DNA of 64,000 bases, from positions 248,001 through 312,000 of the forward strand of contig NZ_QNUX01000003.1 in NCBI RefSeq assembly GCF_003312425.1, written 5' to 3'. This document shows, piece by piece, positions 9,215-19,256 of this stretch; the stretch's first letter is position 1, and each line of letters opens with the position of its first letter. The notes under the pieces are model-generated. The model searched no databases and was not told where the DNA came from. It worked only from the letters and a program-made list of their open reading frames with translations. The stretch is from Flavobacterium psychrolimnae. Its GTDB lineage: Bacteria; Bacteroidota; Bacteroidia; Flavobacteriales; Flavobacteriaceae. The position numbers and the translations under genes were made by a program.

Positions 9215-10816
9215 ATGAAAGCAAATACCGAAACAACCGAAAAATCGTTACAGTTTTCCAATGAAACGAAAGAGCATTATCCAGAAATTTTGACGAATGA
9301 AGCCATTAATTTTATTACAGAACTTCACGAGCGATTCAATGCCAAAAGACTTTTGTTACTAGACGAAAGAAAAAAACAACAGGATTTATTTGATCAAGGT
9401 GCCTTACCCACTTTTCCTGCTGAGACCAAAAGCATCAGAGAAAGTAATTGGAAAGCGGCGCAAACACCAGACGATTTATTAGACCGTAGAGTCGAAATAA
9501 CCGGTCCAGTCGACAGAAAAATGGTCATTAATGCATTGAATTCGGGTGCAAAAACATTCATGGCTGATTTTGAAGACAGCACTTCTCCTACTTGGAGCAA
9601 CTTAATGACGGGACAGCAAAACCTGAAAGATGCGGTAAATAAAACCATTGCTCTTGAAGATACTATAAAGAATAAAAAATACAGTCTGAACGAAAAAACT
9701 GCAGTACTGCTAGTTCGTCCAAGAGGATTGCATTTGCCGGAAAAAAATATTTTGATTAACGGAGAACAAACTTCAGGATCACTAATTGACTTCGGCTTGT
9801 ATGCTTTTCATAATTACAAACAACTTATGGAAGATGGAACGGCACCGTATTTTTACATTCCAAAACTGGAACATTATCTGGAAGCAAGATGGTGGAATGA
9901 AGTTTTCGAATTTACGCAGGAATATTTAGGTGTAAAAAACGGAACATTCAAAGCCACGGTTTTAATCGAAACCATAACTGCCAGTTTTCAATTGGACGAA
10001 ATCATTTTTGAATTGAAAGATCATATTGTTGGTCTTAATTGCGGACGATGGGATTACATTTTTTCGTACATCAAAAAACTAAGAAAAAATCCAAATTTCC
10101 TAGTTCCAAACAGAGACCAAGTGACGATGACAGCGCCATTTATGAGTGCCTACTCGCAATTGGTTATTCAAAGATGCCACAAAAGAAACATTCATGCAAT
10201 AGGTGGAATGGCTGCACAAATTCCGATAAAAAATAACGAAGAAGCTAATAAAACAGCTTTCGACAAAGTAATTGCCGATAAAGAACGGGAGGTTAAAAAT
10301 GGTCATGACGGCACTTGGGTCGCACATCCGGATTTGGTTTCGCTCGCCATGACGGTATTCGATAAAAACATGCCGACCAAAAATCAGATTCATATAAAAA
10401 GAGAAGACGTACACGTTACCGAAGGTGATTTGCTCGAAACTCCAAAAGGAACCATTACCGAAGAAGGCGTTCGAAAAAACATCAGTATTTCAGTTTTATA
10501 TATCGCTTCATGGCTCAACGGACAAGGTGCAGCAGCGTTACATAATTTAATGGAAGATGCAGCTACTGCTGAGATTTCGAGATCACAATTGTGGCAATGG
10601 CTACAAAACGAAGTCGTTTTAGACAATCAAAAAGTACTGAATGAAAAATACTATCATCGATTGGCCATGGAGGAATTTGAAAAAATAAGAAAGCTTGTTG
10701 GAAACGAAAATCATGAAAAACATAAATACAGACTGGCCGAACAATTATTAGACATTTTGGTCGTGAATGACAATTTTATCGAATTTTTGACAATTCCCGG
10801 ATACAAATACATTTAA
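9215..10816 (+). CDS. aceB: Malate synthase A
   Basis: A 533-residue malate synthase of the A type. It condenses glyoxylate with acetyl-CoA to malate, the second step of the glyoxylate shunt. Readable family blocks include [12 protein letters not shown] (about 110-121), [29 protein letters not shown] and the signature [21 protein letters not shown] (about 269-289). Length is typical of type A (about 530) and much shorter than type G. The gene is the first of an aceB-aceA pair divergent from the RamB-like regulator. Expression on acetate or fatty acids is inferred from the pathway. Confidence 0.96.
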   Translation: MKANTETTEKSLQFSNETKEHYPEILTNEAINFITELHERFNAKRLLLLDERKKQQDLFDQGALPTFPAETKSIRESNWKAAQTPDDLLDRRVEITGPVDRKMVINALNSGAKTFMADFEDSTSPTWSNLMTGQQNLKDAVNKTIALEDTIKNKKYSLNEKTAVLLVRPRGLHLPEKNILINGEQTSGSLIDFGLYAFHNYKQLMEDGTAPYFYIPKLEHYLEARWWNEVFEFTQEYLGVKNGTFKATVLIETITASFQLDEIIFELKDHIVGLNCGRWDYIFSYIKKLRKNPNFLVPNRDQVTMTAPFMSAYSQLVIQRCHKRNIHAIGGMAAQIPIKNNEEANKTAFDKVIADKEREVKNGHDGTWVAHPDLVSLAMTVFDKNMPTKNQIHIKREDVHVTEGDLLETPKGTITEEGVRKNISISVLYIASWLNGQGAAALHNLMEDAATAEISRSQLWQWLQNEVVLDNQKVLNEKYYHRLAMEEFEKIRKLVGNENHEKHKYRLAEQLLDILVVNDNFIEFLTIPGYKYI

Positions 10817-10863
10817 AAAATCAATTGCAATACCTATTAACAAACAACCAAAAAAAAAGAAAA

Positions 10864-12144
10864 ATGAAAACTACAGAAACAAGAATTCAAGAATTAGTTA
10901 CCGACTGGATTACGAACACAAGATGGAATGGCATTGAGCGACCTTACACTGCTGAAGAAGTGGTGAAATTGCAAGGTTCTTATCAAATAGAGCACAGTGT
11001 AGCCAGAATTGGAGCGAATAACTTATGGAACAAACTAAATTCTCAGGATTTTGTAGCCGGACTTGGCGCACTTACCGGAAACCAAGCCATTCAAGAAGTA
11101 GAAGCAGGATTAGACGCTATTTATTTGAGCGGTTGGCAAGTTGCCGCTGACGCAAATGTAGCCGGCGAAATGTATCCTGACCAATCTTTATATCCTGCTA
11201 ACAGTGTTCCATTGGTAGTAAAACGAATCAATAATGCCCTTTTGAGAGCAGATCAAATACAAGTAGTAAACGGAACAACCGATAAAAAACAATACTTAGT
11301 TCCTATTGTTGCTGATGCCGAAGCCGGTTTTGGAGGAAACCTTAATGCTTTCGAATTAATGAAATCGATGATTGAAGCGGGAGCTGCCGGAGTTCACTTT
11401 GAAGACCAATTGAGTTCTGCTAAAAAATGTGGTCACTTAGGCGGGAAAGTTTTGGTTCCTACACAAGAAGCCATCAACAAACTGATTGCAGCACGTTTAG
11501 CAGCAGACGTAATGGGAACACCAACGCTGATTGTTGCCCGTACAGATGCTGATGCGGCCAATTTACTAACAAGCGATATTGACCCTAGAGATGCTAAATT
11601 CATCACGGGTGAAAAAACCGGCGAAGGTTTTTTCTATGTAAATTGTGGTGTGGAGCAAGGAATTGACAGAGGATTGAGTTATGCGCCTTATGCTGATTTA
11701 ATTTGGATGGAAACCAGCAATCCAGATCTTGATTACGCAAGAAAATTTGCCGAAGGAATTCACGCAAAATTCCCTGGAAAAATGTTGGCTTACAATTGTT
11801 CGCCTTCTTTCAACTGGGCTGCAAAATTATCCGTTGCTGAAATGGAAACATTCCGCGAAGATCTTGCCGCAATGGGATACAAATTCCAATTCATCACTTT
11901 AGCAGGATTCCACGCGTTGAACACTAGCATGTTCGAATTGTCTAAAGCATACAAAGAAAGAGGAATGGCAGGTTATTCTGAATTACAGGAAAGAGAATTT
12001 GCTTTGCAAAAACACGGTTTCAAAGCCGTAAAACACCAAGGTTTCGTAGGGACATCCTATTTTGATGCGGTACAAAATACCGTAACAATAGGAAAATCTT
12101 CTACCACTGCGATGAAAGATTCTACAGAAGTAGCACAGTTTTAG
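10864..12144 (+). CDS. aceA: Isocitrate lyase
   Basis: A 426-residue isocitrate lyase that splits isocitrate into glyoxylate and succinate. The catalytic signature KKCGHLGGK is present, with the active-site Cys189. [12 protein letters not shown] (about 147-158) holds the Mg-binding Asp. WQVAADAN and YNCSPSFNW are further family blocks. I set the start at 10864 ([12 protein letters not shown]) after an A-rich leader; 13 further upstream codons are open but do not look like the family. The gap to aceB is 47 bp, so the two are probably one operon. A terminator follows at 12161. Confidence 0.96.
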   Translation: MKTTETRIQELVTDWITNTRWNGIERPYTAEEVVKLQGSYQIEHSVARIGANNLWNKLNSQDFVAGLGALTGNQAIQEVEAGLDAIYLSGWQVAADANVAGEMYPDQSLYPANSVPLVVKRINNALLRADQIQVVNGTTDKKQYLVPIVADAEAGFGGNLNAFELMKSMIEAGAAGVHFEDQLSSAKKCGHLGGKVLVPTQEAINKLIAARLAADVMGTPTLIVARTDADAANLLTSDIDPRDAKFITGEKTGEGFFYVNCGVEQGIDRGLSYAPYADLIWMETSNPDLDYARKFAEGIHAKFPGKMLAYNCSPSFNWAAKLSVAEMETFREDLAAMGYKFQFITLAGFHALNTSMFELSKAYKERGMAGYSELQEREFALQKHGFKAVKHQGFVGTSYFDAVQNTVTIGKSSTTAMKDSTEVAQF

Positions 12145-12160
12145 AAAAATAGCAACCATA

Positions 12161-12194
12161 AAAAAACACGATTTCATCTGAAATCGTGTTTTTT
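12161..12194. terminator. Bidirectional terminator after aceA
   Basis: The arms AAAAAACACGATTT (12161-12174) and AAATCGTGTTTTTT (12181-12194) pair perfectly around a 6-nt loop. It serves the convergent aceA and the Asp-box protein gene. Confidence 0.88.
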
Positions 12195-12216
12195 GTTTTT
12201 AAAATAAAAGGACCGT

Positions 12217-15054
12217 TTATTTTGATTCTATAATTTCAAGATCAGTAACCACTTTCTCTTTTCCTTTTTGAATGCTTATTTTATTGATTGAAATTGGAAG
12301 GTAATATTTACCGTTTTTGGCTGCTTCTAATTTTAGTTTTTTGTCTTTATTTTTCCAATTATCTGCTGCCGTTTTAGTCATTGAAAGATCATAAATGTGT
12401 TTGTTCAATCCTTTTACAGCTTTTACCTTCTGAGAATAAACCACTTCTTTCAAGCTGTTTTCAATTTGCAAAAGCACTTCTGCATTTTCATTCGAATAAA
12501 ACCAAACCTCTGCTTTTGGTTCTGAAGCCTTAGCCCAAGAACTCCAACTGTTGCCCCATTCTCTTGATTTTTTTATCTTTTTAAGCTCAAAAACATGAAG
12601 ATTTTCCGCTATGACTTTATCATTCAATTGTTGCACTTGTTCCAAATTAACTTTGTACACTGAACGACCGTGAGTTCCCACCACTAAATCTTTTGCTTTC
12701 TTTTGAATCACTACATCGTGAACGGCCACGTTTGGAATTCCGCTAGAAAAATCATCCCAGCTCATTCCCTTATTTAACGAAACATACAATCCGTTGTCCG
12801 TTCCCACGTACAAAACATTCTCGTTGAGATTATCTTCCACAATTACATTCACTGGACTTGCAGGCAAATTATTGGCGATATTTTTCCAGGTTTGACCAAA
12901 ATCATCTGACACATACACATAACTGGTGAAATCATCATTTCGATATCCGTTTAAAGTCGCATACACTCTTTCTTTCTTGTGTGCCGAAGCCACGACTCTG
13001 GAAACCCATCGGTTTTGAGGTAAATTTCCCGAAATTTTATTCCAAGTCGCACCGCCGTCTTTCGAAACATGAATCAATCCATCATCACTTCCCGTGTAGA
13101 GCAAACCAAACTGCAATTGACTTTCGCTGATGGCAGCGATTGTTCCAAAAGCTACATTTCCTTCTTTAGCACCTTGCGTCAAATCAGGCGAAATAGCCGT
13201 CCAAGTTTGTCCTTGATTCATCGAACGGTGCAAGAAATTAGATCCCATGTATAAAATATCTTGGTTGTGCGAAGACAATAAAATAGGCGTTTGCCAATTG
13301 AATCGAAATGGCTTTTCGTCCTTTTGTGGCTTTGGAGAAATATAATCACGTTTATTTTTTGCACGATCAATTCTGTAATAATTTCCAAATTGGAATCCCG
13401 TAAAAACAATACTTGGATTTCTTTTGTCAATTTGAGTTTGCATTCCGTCTCCACCCATCAAATTTTCATACGGATATTTTCCGGTTTGGTACCATTCTGA
13501 TGAATATTTGTAAGTACTTGGTCCAACCCAAACACCATTATCCTGCATGCCGCCATAGATATTATACGGTTCCTGCTCATCCACATTCACTGCATAAAAC
13601 TGACTTACGGAATGCGAATTACTTTTCACCCAATGTGCTCCATCATCATACGAAATATTTAAACCACCGTCATTTCCATTAATTAAATGCCCGGATTTAT
13701 TTGGGTTCACCCAAACAACGTGATGATCCGCGTGAACATTCTCTTCGCTTATGGAGGTGAATGTTTTTCCGCCATCATTTGATTTTATAATGGGTACGCC
13801 CGATAAATAAATTTTATTGACATCGTTTGGATCAACAGAAATAACACTGAAATAATACCCATACGAATAAAAGAAATCATCGATAAAATCTTGATGGGTC
13901 TTCGTCCAATTTTTTCCTCCGTTACTTGATTTGTAAACTTCGGCTCCGATAACTTCTGTTTCGGCTAAACTATTTATCGCATCCAGAACCACTTTTGCAG
14001 CTTCGTTTGGTTGCAAATACCCGTTTTCAACCCAATGCTTGATGTTTTCTGCTCTGTATTTTTCGGTCAATCCGTAATTCTTTAAAATAGAATTCAGACT
14101 TTTATTGGGCAATTTCAAGAATTCGTCTCCCGGCATTGAAAACGCAATCGGTAACGAATTGCTTTTTTTGGATTGCAACGGTCTTTTGAATTGGTTATCT
14201 AAAATGGCATATACATTTGCATCATCATACACCGCTAAACCAATACGGCCAACGCCTTCGCCAACAGGAAATCCGCTTTCAGCATTCGTAAAAAGTTTCC
14301 AAGTCAATCCCGCATCCTCACTTTTATAAATTCCTGAAGTGGCACCGCTTCCAATAAAATCCCACGCTTTTCTATCTTTGCTCCAAGAAGCCGCAAATTG
14401 AACCTTGAAGTTTTTTGGCGAAACAGCCACATCAATAATCCCGGTTTCATCGTCTATATAAAGGGTTTTACTCCACGTTTTTCCGCCATTTGTTGTTTTG
14501 TAAATTCCTCTTTCTTCATTTTTAGAATACAAATGACCCACTGCGCCTACAACAACTTCATCAGGATTTGATGGATTTATCAGGATTCTGCTGATGTGAT
14601 GACTGTCTTGCAATCCCATATTTTGCCAAGTCTTTCCTTTATCTTCGGATTTCAAAACTCCAATTCCGGCATAAGATGATCGGGACGAATTTACTTCACC
14701 AGTTCCTACCCAAATCGTTCCTCGTTTCCAATCTATCGCGATATCACCTACATTTTGCGTTGGCGCCGCATCCATAACCGGCGAAAAACTCATTCCGTTA
14801 TTATTCGTGTACCAAAGTCCGCCCGAAGCATATCCTACATAAAACTCGATTGGATTTTCCGGATTTACATCCACATCCACCACTCTTCCGCTCATCACCG
14901 TTGGACCTACATTTTCAAAAGCAACATTCTGAAAAAGCGATTGATTTTCCATTTGTTTTTTGGATTCCAATGATTGCTGAATCGCTTCCGCAGAAACTTG
15001 TCCCCAAGAGACACTTTGGACTATAAAGGCAGAAAAGAGTACTATTTTTTTCAT
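12217..15054 (-). CDS. Secreted BNR/Asp-box beta-propeller protein (sortilin/VPS10-like)
   Basis: A 945-residue exported protein with a signal peptide (MKKIVLFSAFIVQSVSWGQ). About ten Asp-box motifs of the S-x-D-x-G-x-T-W type are spread along the chain (SEDKGKTW, TTNGGKTW, SEDAGLTW, SSNGGKNW, SNDGGKTF, SYDDGAHW, SMNQGQTW, SKDGGATW, SDDFGQTW, SLNKGMSW). This indicates one or two multi-bladed propellers of the sortilin/glycosyl-hydrolase-like superfamily. The C-terminal 130 residues form a separate beta-rich tail. I see no typical type IX secretion sorting domain. Homologues are often annotated as glycosyl hydrolases, but no sialidase catalytic set is evident, so the activity is unknown. Confidence 0.8.
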   Translation of the reverse strand: MKKIVLFSAFIVQSVSWGQVSAEAIQQSLESKKQMENQSLFQNVAFENVGPTVMSGRVVDVDVNPENPIEFYVGYASGGLWYTNNNGMSFSPVMDAAPTQNVGDIAIDWKRGTIWVGTGEVNSSRSSYAGIGVLKSEDKGKTWQNMGLQDSHHISRILINPSNPDEVVVGAVGHLYSKNEERGIYKTTNGGKTWSKTLYIDDETGIIDVAVSPKNFKVQFAASWSKDRKAWDFIGSGATSGIYKSEDAGLTWKLFTNAESGFPVGEGVGRIGLAVYDDANVYAILDNQFKRPLQSKKSNSLPIAFSMPGDEFLKLPNKSLNSILKNYGLTEKYRAENIKHWVENGYLQPNEAAKVVLDAINSLAETEVIGAEVYKSSNGGKNWTKTHQDFIDDFFYSYGYYFSVISVDPNDVNKIYLSGVPIIKSNDGGKTFTSISEENVHADHHVVWVNPNKSGHLINGNDGGLNISYDDGAHWVKSNSHSVSQFYAVNVDEQEPYNIYGGMQDNGVWVGPSTYKYSSEWYQTGKYPYENLMGGDGMQTQIDKRNPSIVFTGFQFGNYYRIDRAKNKRDYISPKPQKDEKPFRFNWQTPILLSSHNQDILYMGSNFLHRSMNQGQTWTAISPDLTQGAKEGNVAFGTIAAISESQLQFGLLYTGSDDGLIHVSKDGGATWNKISGNLPQNRWVSRVVASAHKKERVYATLNGYRNDDFTSYVYVSDDFGQTWKNIANNLPASPVNVIVEDNLNENVLYVGTDNGLYVSLNKGMSWDDFSSGIPNVAVHDVVIQKKAKDLVVGTHGRSVYKVNLEQVQQLNDKVIAENLHVFELKKIKKSREWGNSWSSWAKASEPKAEVWFYSNENAEVLLQIENSLKEVVYSQKVKAVKGLNKHIYDLSMTKTAADNWKNKDKKLKLEAAKNGKYYLPISINKISIQKGKEKVVTDLEIIESK

Positions 15055-15143
15055 AAAAACTGATTTGAATTGGAAAATTAATCATAAAAATAGTTATCTG
15101 AAAATTTTATAGTGTAATTAACATCCGTTTCTCTCAAAGTTAG

Positions 15144-15151
15144 TATTTTTG
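15144..15151 (+). promoter_or_regulatory. -7 promoter box of the aminopeptidase gene
   Basis: TATTTTTG is a perfect TAnnTTTG box 28 bp before the ATG at 15180. The -33 element is weak. Confidence 0.5.
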
Positions 15152-15179
15152 AATATTCAATGTATAAAAACGAATTGTT

Positions 15180-16472
15180 ATGAAATATCATCAAATTGAC
15201 CGAGATTTATTTATAAAAAATAGAGAAAAATTCATGGCTCAGATGAAGCCAAAAAGCGTTGCCATCTTCAATTCTAATGATATTTATCCCGTTTCTGCCG
15301 ATAGTACTTTGCCATTTGCACAACACCGCGATATCTTTTATTTAAGCGGAGTAGATCAGGAAGAAAGTATTTTATTGCTTTTCCCGGATGCGCCATACGA
15401 GCACCAAAGAGAAATGGTTTTCTTGAAAGAAACCAGCGAACACATTGCCATTTGGGAAGGTGAAAAACTGACTAAAGAGCGTGCTTTTGAAGTAACAGGA
15501 ATCAGAACCGTACATTGGTTACAGGATTTCGAAAAAGTTTTATTCGAAATGATGACGCACGCTGAAACCATTTACATCAATACAAACGAGCATTACCGTG
15601 CCACTGTAGAAACTGAAACGCGTGAAGCCCGTTTTGTGAAATGGTGGAAAGAGAAATATCCGGCACATGCTGTTGCAAAAAGTAATCCGATATTGCAACG
15701 TCTTCGCTCCGTAAAAGAAACCGAAGAATTGGACTTAATCCAAAAAGCCTGTAATATTACGGAGCTTGGTTTTAGAAGATTATTGCCTTTCGTGAAACCA
15801 AACGTGACCGAATACGAAATCGAAGCCGAGCTGATTCACGAATTCATTCGCAACCGTTCCAGAGGTTTTGCTTACACGCCAATTATCGCTTCCGGAAATA
15901 ATGCCAATGTGTTGCACTACATCGAAAACAACCAACAATGCAAAGCCGGTGATTTGATTTTATTGGATGTTGCGGCTGAATATGCCAATTATTCCAGTGA
16001 CATGACGCGTACCATTCCAGTTTCAGGAAAATATACCAAAAGACAAAAAGAAGTGTACAATGCCGTTTTAAATGTAAAAAACGAAGCGACCAAAATGCTG
16101 ACTACAGGAACACTTTGGAAACAATACCATATCGAAGTGGGGAAATTAATGACTTCAGAATTGTTAGGTTTAGGTCTTATTGACAAAGCCGATGTGCAAA
16201 ACGAAAACCCGGAATGGCCCGCTTATAAAAAATATTTCATGCACGGAACTTCCCACCACATGGGATTGGACACGCACGATTACGGAATCTTGACCGAACC
16301 CATGCAAGCCAATATGGTGTTTACAGTAGAGCCTGGAATTTACATTCCTGCCGAAGGTTTCGGAATCCGTCTGGAAGATAACGTCATCGTTCAGGAAAGT
16401 GGCGAACCATTCAACATGATGCGCAACATCCCAATTGAAGTGGATGAAATCGAAGAATTAATGAACAGTTAA
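15180..16472 (+). CDS. pepP: Xaa-Pro aminopeptidase (aminopeptidase P family, M24B)
   Basis: A 430-residue metallopeptidase that releases N-terminal residues preceding proline. The N-terminal third matches the aminopeptidase P N domain (FPDAPYEHQREMVFLKETSE, IWEGEKLT). The C-terminal pita-bread fold carries the dinuclear metal ligands: Asp263 in LLDVAAEYANYSSDMTR, Asp274 in SSDMTR, His in GTSHHMGLDTHD, Glu in FTVEPGIYIP and Glu in GIRLEDNVIV. There is no signal peptide, so it acts in the cytosol. It is a single-gene unit with its own -7 box and terminator. Confidence 0.93.
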   Translation: MKYHQIDRDLFIKNREKFMAQMKPKSVAIFNSNDIYPVSADSTLPFAQHRDIFYLSGVDQEESILLLFPDAPYEHQREMVFLKETSEHIAIWEGEKLTKERAFEVTGIRTVHWLQDFEKVLFEMMTHAETIYINTNEHYRATVETETREARFVKWWKEKYPAHAVAKSNPILQRLRSVKETEELDLIQKACNITELGFRRLLPFVKPNVTEYEIEAELIHEFIRNRSRGFAYTPIIASGNNANVLHYIENNQQCKAGDLILLDVAAEYANYSSDMTRTIPVSGKYTKRQKEVYNAVLNVKNEATKMLTTGTLWKQYHIEVGKLMTSELLGLGLIDKADVQNENPEWPAYKKYFMHGTSHHMGLDTHDYGILTEPMQANMVFTVEPGIYIPAEGFGIRLEDNVIVQESGEPFNMMRNIPIEVDEIEELMNS

Positions 16473-16492
16473 TTCCATAAATACATACAACC

Positions 16493-16528
16493 AAATCGGT
16501 TTACAGCAATGTGAACCGATTTTTTTTT
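16493..16528 (+). terminator. Terminator after the aminopeptidase gene
   Basis: AAATCGGTTTAC (16493-16504) pairs with GTGAACCGATTT (16511-16522), with one G-T pair, followed by a run of T. It directly abuts the repeat element at 16529. Confidence 0.8.
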
Positions 16529-16640
16529 GGGCGCAACCCAGCTTCCGTAAACTCCAGCTGCGTCGGGCTATCCGCTATAAGTCCTCGTCTCGTCCAAAAA
16601 CACAAGACTGTGGGCTTTCCGCTGTTATCCCTTGCGCGCT
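16529..16640 (-). repeat. Intergenic hairpin repeat, subfamily 1 (copy D)
   Basis: GGGCGCAACCC starts the element and TATCCCTTGCGCGC ends it. Inside it holds GTCGGGCTATCCGCTATAA. Read on the minus strand it matches the copy at 32045-32138 (GCGTGAGGGAT...GCGGATAGCCCGAC...CACGCCC). The central hairpin sequence differs between copies. A short open reading frame through this stretch is not a gene. Confidence 0.7.
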
Positions 16641-16770
16641 ACAACGAGAAAATCTGTAATTCCAAAACACGAATTCCAAAATTCATGGTAAAACTGTAAC
16701 TTTATAATCACCCTTCCGACTTATTTAAAACAACAACTATTTTTTAAAACATATTCAATATGTGATTTGA

Positions 16771-16833
16771 ACCATTAAGAAATTAAGAAAAATTAAGCTC
16801 TGATTCTTAATGAAACTTATATTTCTTAATGGT
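16771..16833. repeat. Inverted repeat with TTAAG units upstream of the AIM24 gene
   Basis: ACCATTAAGAAAT (16771-16783) and ATTTCTTAATGGT (16821-16833) are perfect 13-bp inverted arms. Further TTAAGAAA / TTCTTAAT words lie between them. It ends 36 bp before the ATG at 16870, so it could fold in the leader or be a slippage-derived repeat. Confidence 0.6.
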
Positions 16834-16869
16834 AAAAACTTTTAAATAAAAACTTAAAATAAAGAAATC

Positions 16870-17670
16870 ATGCAAGCACACGAAATAGACTACCACATTT
16901 ACGGCGAGGAAATGCAATATGTGGAAATAGAACTGGACCCACAGGAAATTGTAATTGCCGAAGCGGGAAGTTTTATGATGATGGACAATAATATCCAAAT
17001 GGAAACCATTTTTGGAGACGGTTCCGAACAAGAAAACGGATTGTTCGGTAAACTTTTAAGCGCAGGAAAAAGAGTTTTAACAGGCGAAAGTCTTTTTATG
17101 ACAGCATTTATCAATCAAAACAATACCAAAAGCAAAGTTTCATTTGCATCGCCTTATCCAGGAAAAATAATCCCAATTGACTTAACACAATTTGGCGGAA
17201 AATTCATTTGCCAGAAAGACGCTTTCCTTTGCGCTGCCAAAGGCGTTTCTGTGGGAATCGAATTTTCTAAGAAACTCGGTCGTGGGCTTTTTGGCGGTGA
17301 AGGTTTCATCATGCAAAAAATAGAAGGCGACGGAATGGCGTTTGTACATACCGGCGGAACATTGGCCAAAAAAGAATTAGCAGCAGGCGAAATCCTAAAA
17401 GTCGACACCGGCTGTATTGTTGGTTTTACCAAAGATGTTGATTATGACATTGAGTTTATTGGCGGCATCAAGAATTCTATTTTTGGTGGTGAAGGTTTGT
17501 TTTACGCTACACTTCGCGGTCCGGGAACAGTTTATGTACAATCCTTACCTTTCAGTCGACTCGCCGACAGAATCATTGCATCTGCACCAAGAGCTGGCGG
17601 AAACAGTCGTGACGAGGGCAGCTTATTGGGCGGATTAGGAAGTTTGCTTGATGGAGACAGACGATTTTAA
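16870..17670 (+). CDS. AIM24 / TIGR00266 family protein
   Basis: A 266-residue protein of the AIM24 (TIGR00266) family. Its beta-helix-like repeats are rich in the pattern GGEG and GTL: IAEAGSFMMMDNNI near residue 30, LFGGEGFIMQKIEGDG near 140, SIFGGEGLFYATLRGPGTVYVQSLP near 200. Members are of unknown molecular function, and the mitochondrial namesake affects inner-membrane organisation. There is no signal peptide or membrane span. The tail is glycine-rich (GGNSRDEGSLLGGLGSLL). The gene is flanked upstream by a hairpin repeat and downstream by a terminator, so it is probably monocistronic. Confidence 0.88.
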   Translation: MQAHEIDYHIYGEEMQYVEIELDPQEIVIAEAGSFMMMDNNIQMETIFGDGSEQENGLFGKLLSAGKRVLTGESLFMTAFINQNNTKSKVSFASPYPGKIIPIDLTQFGGKFICQKDAFLCAAKGVSVGIEFSKKLGRGLFGGEGFIMQKIEGDGMAFVHTGGTLAKKELAAGEILKVDTGCIVGFTKDVDYDIEFIGGIKNSIFGGEGLFYATLRGPGTVYVQSLPFSRLADRIIASAPRAGGNSRDEGSLLGGLGSLLDGDRRF

Positions 17671-17681
17671 ATTTTATAAAC

Positions 17682-17708
17682 GGCTTTCAGAAATGGAAGC
17701 CTTTTTTT
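17682..17708 (+). terminator. Terminator after the AIM24 gene
   Basis: GGCTTTC (17682-17688) pairs with GGAAGCC (17695-17701) around AGAAAT, followed by seven T. Confidence 0.75.
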
Positions 17709-17780
17709 AAACCATATAAGGCATTTAAGCAAATGAAAGTAATGCTTACATGAACTTAAATGGTTAAAAAAATAAAATGC

Positions 17781-17788
17781 TATTTTTG
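17781..17788 (+). promoter_or_regulatory. -7 promoter box of the alpha/beta hydrolase gene
   Basis: TATTTTTG is a perfect match 17 bp upstream of the TTG start codon at 17806. The predicted leader is only about 10-12 nt. No clear -33 TTG is seen at the right spacing. Confidence 0.5.
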
Positions 17789-17805
17789 TAGACTAAATTT
17801 CCATT

Positions 17806-18588
17806 TTGAAACAAATTCTCTTTAAAAACACCAACATCTCTTATTCCGATACCGGGAAAGGAACCGCTATTGTCTTACTTCATGGTTTCTTGGAAAACAA
17901 AGGCATGTGGGATTTTTATATTCCGGAGTTTGCTAAAAAAAACCGCGTCATTATTATAGATTTATTGGGACATGGCGAAACGGAATGTTTGAGTTACGTG
18001 CAAACAATGGAAGATAATGCCGATGCTGTTCACGCTGTTTTATCGGAATTACGCATCCGGAAAGCCATTTTTGTCGGGCATTCTATGGGTGGTTATGTTG
18101 CTTTGGCTTTCGCCGAATTATATCCTGACACTATAAAAGGATTGGTTTTATTAAACTCGACCGCAAGAGCCGACAGTGAGGAACGAAAAACAAATCGGGA
18201 TCGAGCTATTAAAGCGGTAAAACAATCTTTTATGAATTTTGTTTCACTTTCTATTGCAAACTTATTCAGCGAAGCCAACAGAGAACGACTTTCATCCGAA
18301 ATTGAAAGCGTAAAAAAAGAAGCTTTAAAGACACCGCTTCAAGGAATCGTTGCGTCACTGGAAGGAATGAAAATACGACAAGATCGGGAAGTGTTATTAC
18401 ATCTTACACCTTATCCAAAATTATTAATTCTTGGCGAAAAAGATCCTGTTTTAAATTACGAAGAAACCAAAGAACAGATAGAAAACACTGCAGTAAAACT
18501 GGTGACTTTTCCGGACGGACACATGAGTCATATTGAGAATCAAGACGAGTTATTAAACGTATTGTTCGCTTTTTTCAAAAGCATCTAA
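17806..18588 (+). CDS. Alpha/beta hydrolase (TTG start)
   Basis: A 260-residue alpha/beta-fold hydrolase. The oxyanion block is VLLHGFLENKGMW (about 23-35), and the nucleophile elbow GHSMGGYVAL carries Ser93. The acid is probably Asp in LGEKDPVLN (about residue 213), and the final His is in GHMSHIEN. It resembles esterase and MenH-like enzymes, but the substrate cannot be read from the sequence. The start must be TTG: an in-frame TAA lies at 17794-17796 and there is no ATG before residue 34. Its stop overlaps by 4 bp the stop region of the convergent ABC gene. Confidence 0.88.
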   Translation: MKQILFKNTNISYSDTGKGTAIVLLHGFLENKGMWDFYIPEFAKKNRVIIIDLLGHGETECLSYVQTMEDNADAVHAVLSELRIRKAIFVGHSMGGYVALAFAELYPDTIKGLVLLNSTARADSEERKTNRDRAIKAVKQSFMNFVSLSIANLFSEANRERLSSEIESVKKEALKTPLQGIVASLEGMKIRQDREVLLHLTPYPKLLILGEKDPVLNYEETKEQIENTAVKLVTFPDGHMSHIENQDELLNVLFAFFKSI

Positions 18589-19256
18589 ATCATTCCTGAT
18601 TTCAAATATCCTTTTTCCACCAATTCACTTTTGTCTTTCAAGTGGTGCATTTTTCCTTCTTTCATCAACGCCAGTTTTGTGGAAACCTTAATCACATTTT
18701 CATAGTTATGATCCGTGATAATGATGCCTTTTACACTGGACATTGCAGTGATTAATTTATTAATTTTTTCAATCATTATGGGTGACAAACCATTGTATGG
18801 CTCGTCCAGCAAAACAAATTTTGATGCGTTATTCAGGATTAATTTAATTTCTAAATACCGTAATTCTCCACCGGACAAATGCTTTATTTTTTTGTTCAGC
18901 ATTGATTGAATCATTTCATCGGCATAAAATTCCTGCAGTTTCTCTTTGGCAATAGCCAATTGAATAGTCTTTTTTATCGAAAATGAATTTGGAATAAAAT
19001 TATCTTGAGGCAAATAACTGATTTCGTTTAGCAAATCGCTGGTCTTTGCTTTCACGACTCCATCGACCCGAACAAATTTAAAATCAGCAGCTACAATTCC
19101 GAAAATGATTTTCAACAAAGTAGATTTCCCGGAACCATTTCTTCCTAAAACGCCAATAATATCAGCGGTTTCACATTTCAAATACACATCTGAAACTATG
19201 ATTTTCCCATCATACTGTTTTTGAACGCTATCTACTTCTAAAACACTCTTTGTCAT
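18585..19256 (-). CDS. ABC transporter ATP-binding protein
   Basis: A 223-residue ATPase with Walker A GRNGSGKST (about 38-46), Q-loop YLPQDN (about 81-86), signature HLSGGELRYLEIKL, Walker B FVLLDEPYNGLSP and switch His in TDHNYENV. It would power a membrane transporter from the cytoplasm. The only partner nearby is the small membrane protein encoded upstream, whose stop overlaps this start by ATGA. That indicates translational coupling. The domain is most like exporter or lipopolysaccharide-type ATPases, but the cargo is unknown. Confidence 0.88.
   Translation of the reverse strand: MTKSVLEVDSVQKQYDGKIIVSDVYLKCETADIIGVLGRNGSGKSTLLKIIFGIVAADFKFVRVDGVVKAKTSDLLNEISYLPQDNFIPNSFSIKKTIQLAIAKEKLQEFYADEMIQSMLNKKIKHLSGGELRYLEIKLILNNASKFVLLDEPYNGLSPIMIEKINKLITAMSSVKGIIITDHNYENVIKVSTKLALMKEGKMHHLKDKSELVEKGYLKSGMI

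Noticed and set aside
13413-13682. An 89-codon His/Tyr-rich frame
   Set aside because: It is antisense to the Asp-box protein; the composition is a shadow of the coding strand.
16511-16699. A 62-codon frame over the intergenic repeat
   Set aside because: It runs through the terminator and the hairpin repeat, has a Cys/Ser/Arg-rich random composition, and matches no family.
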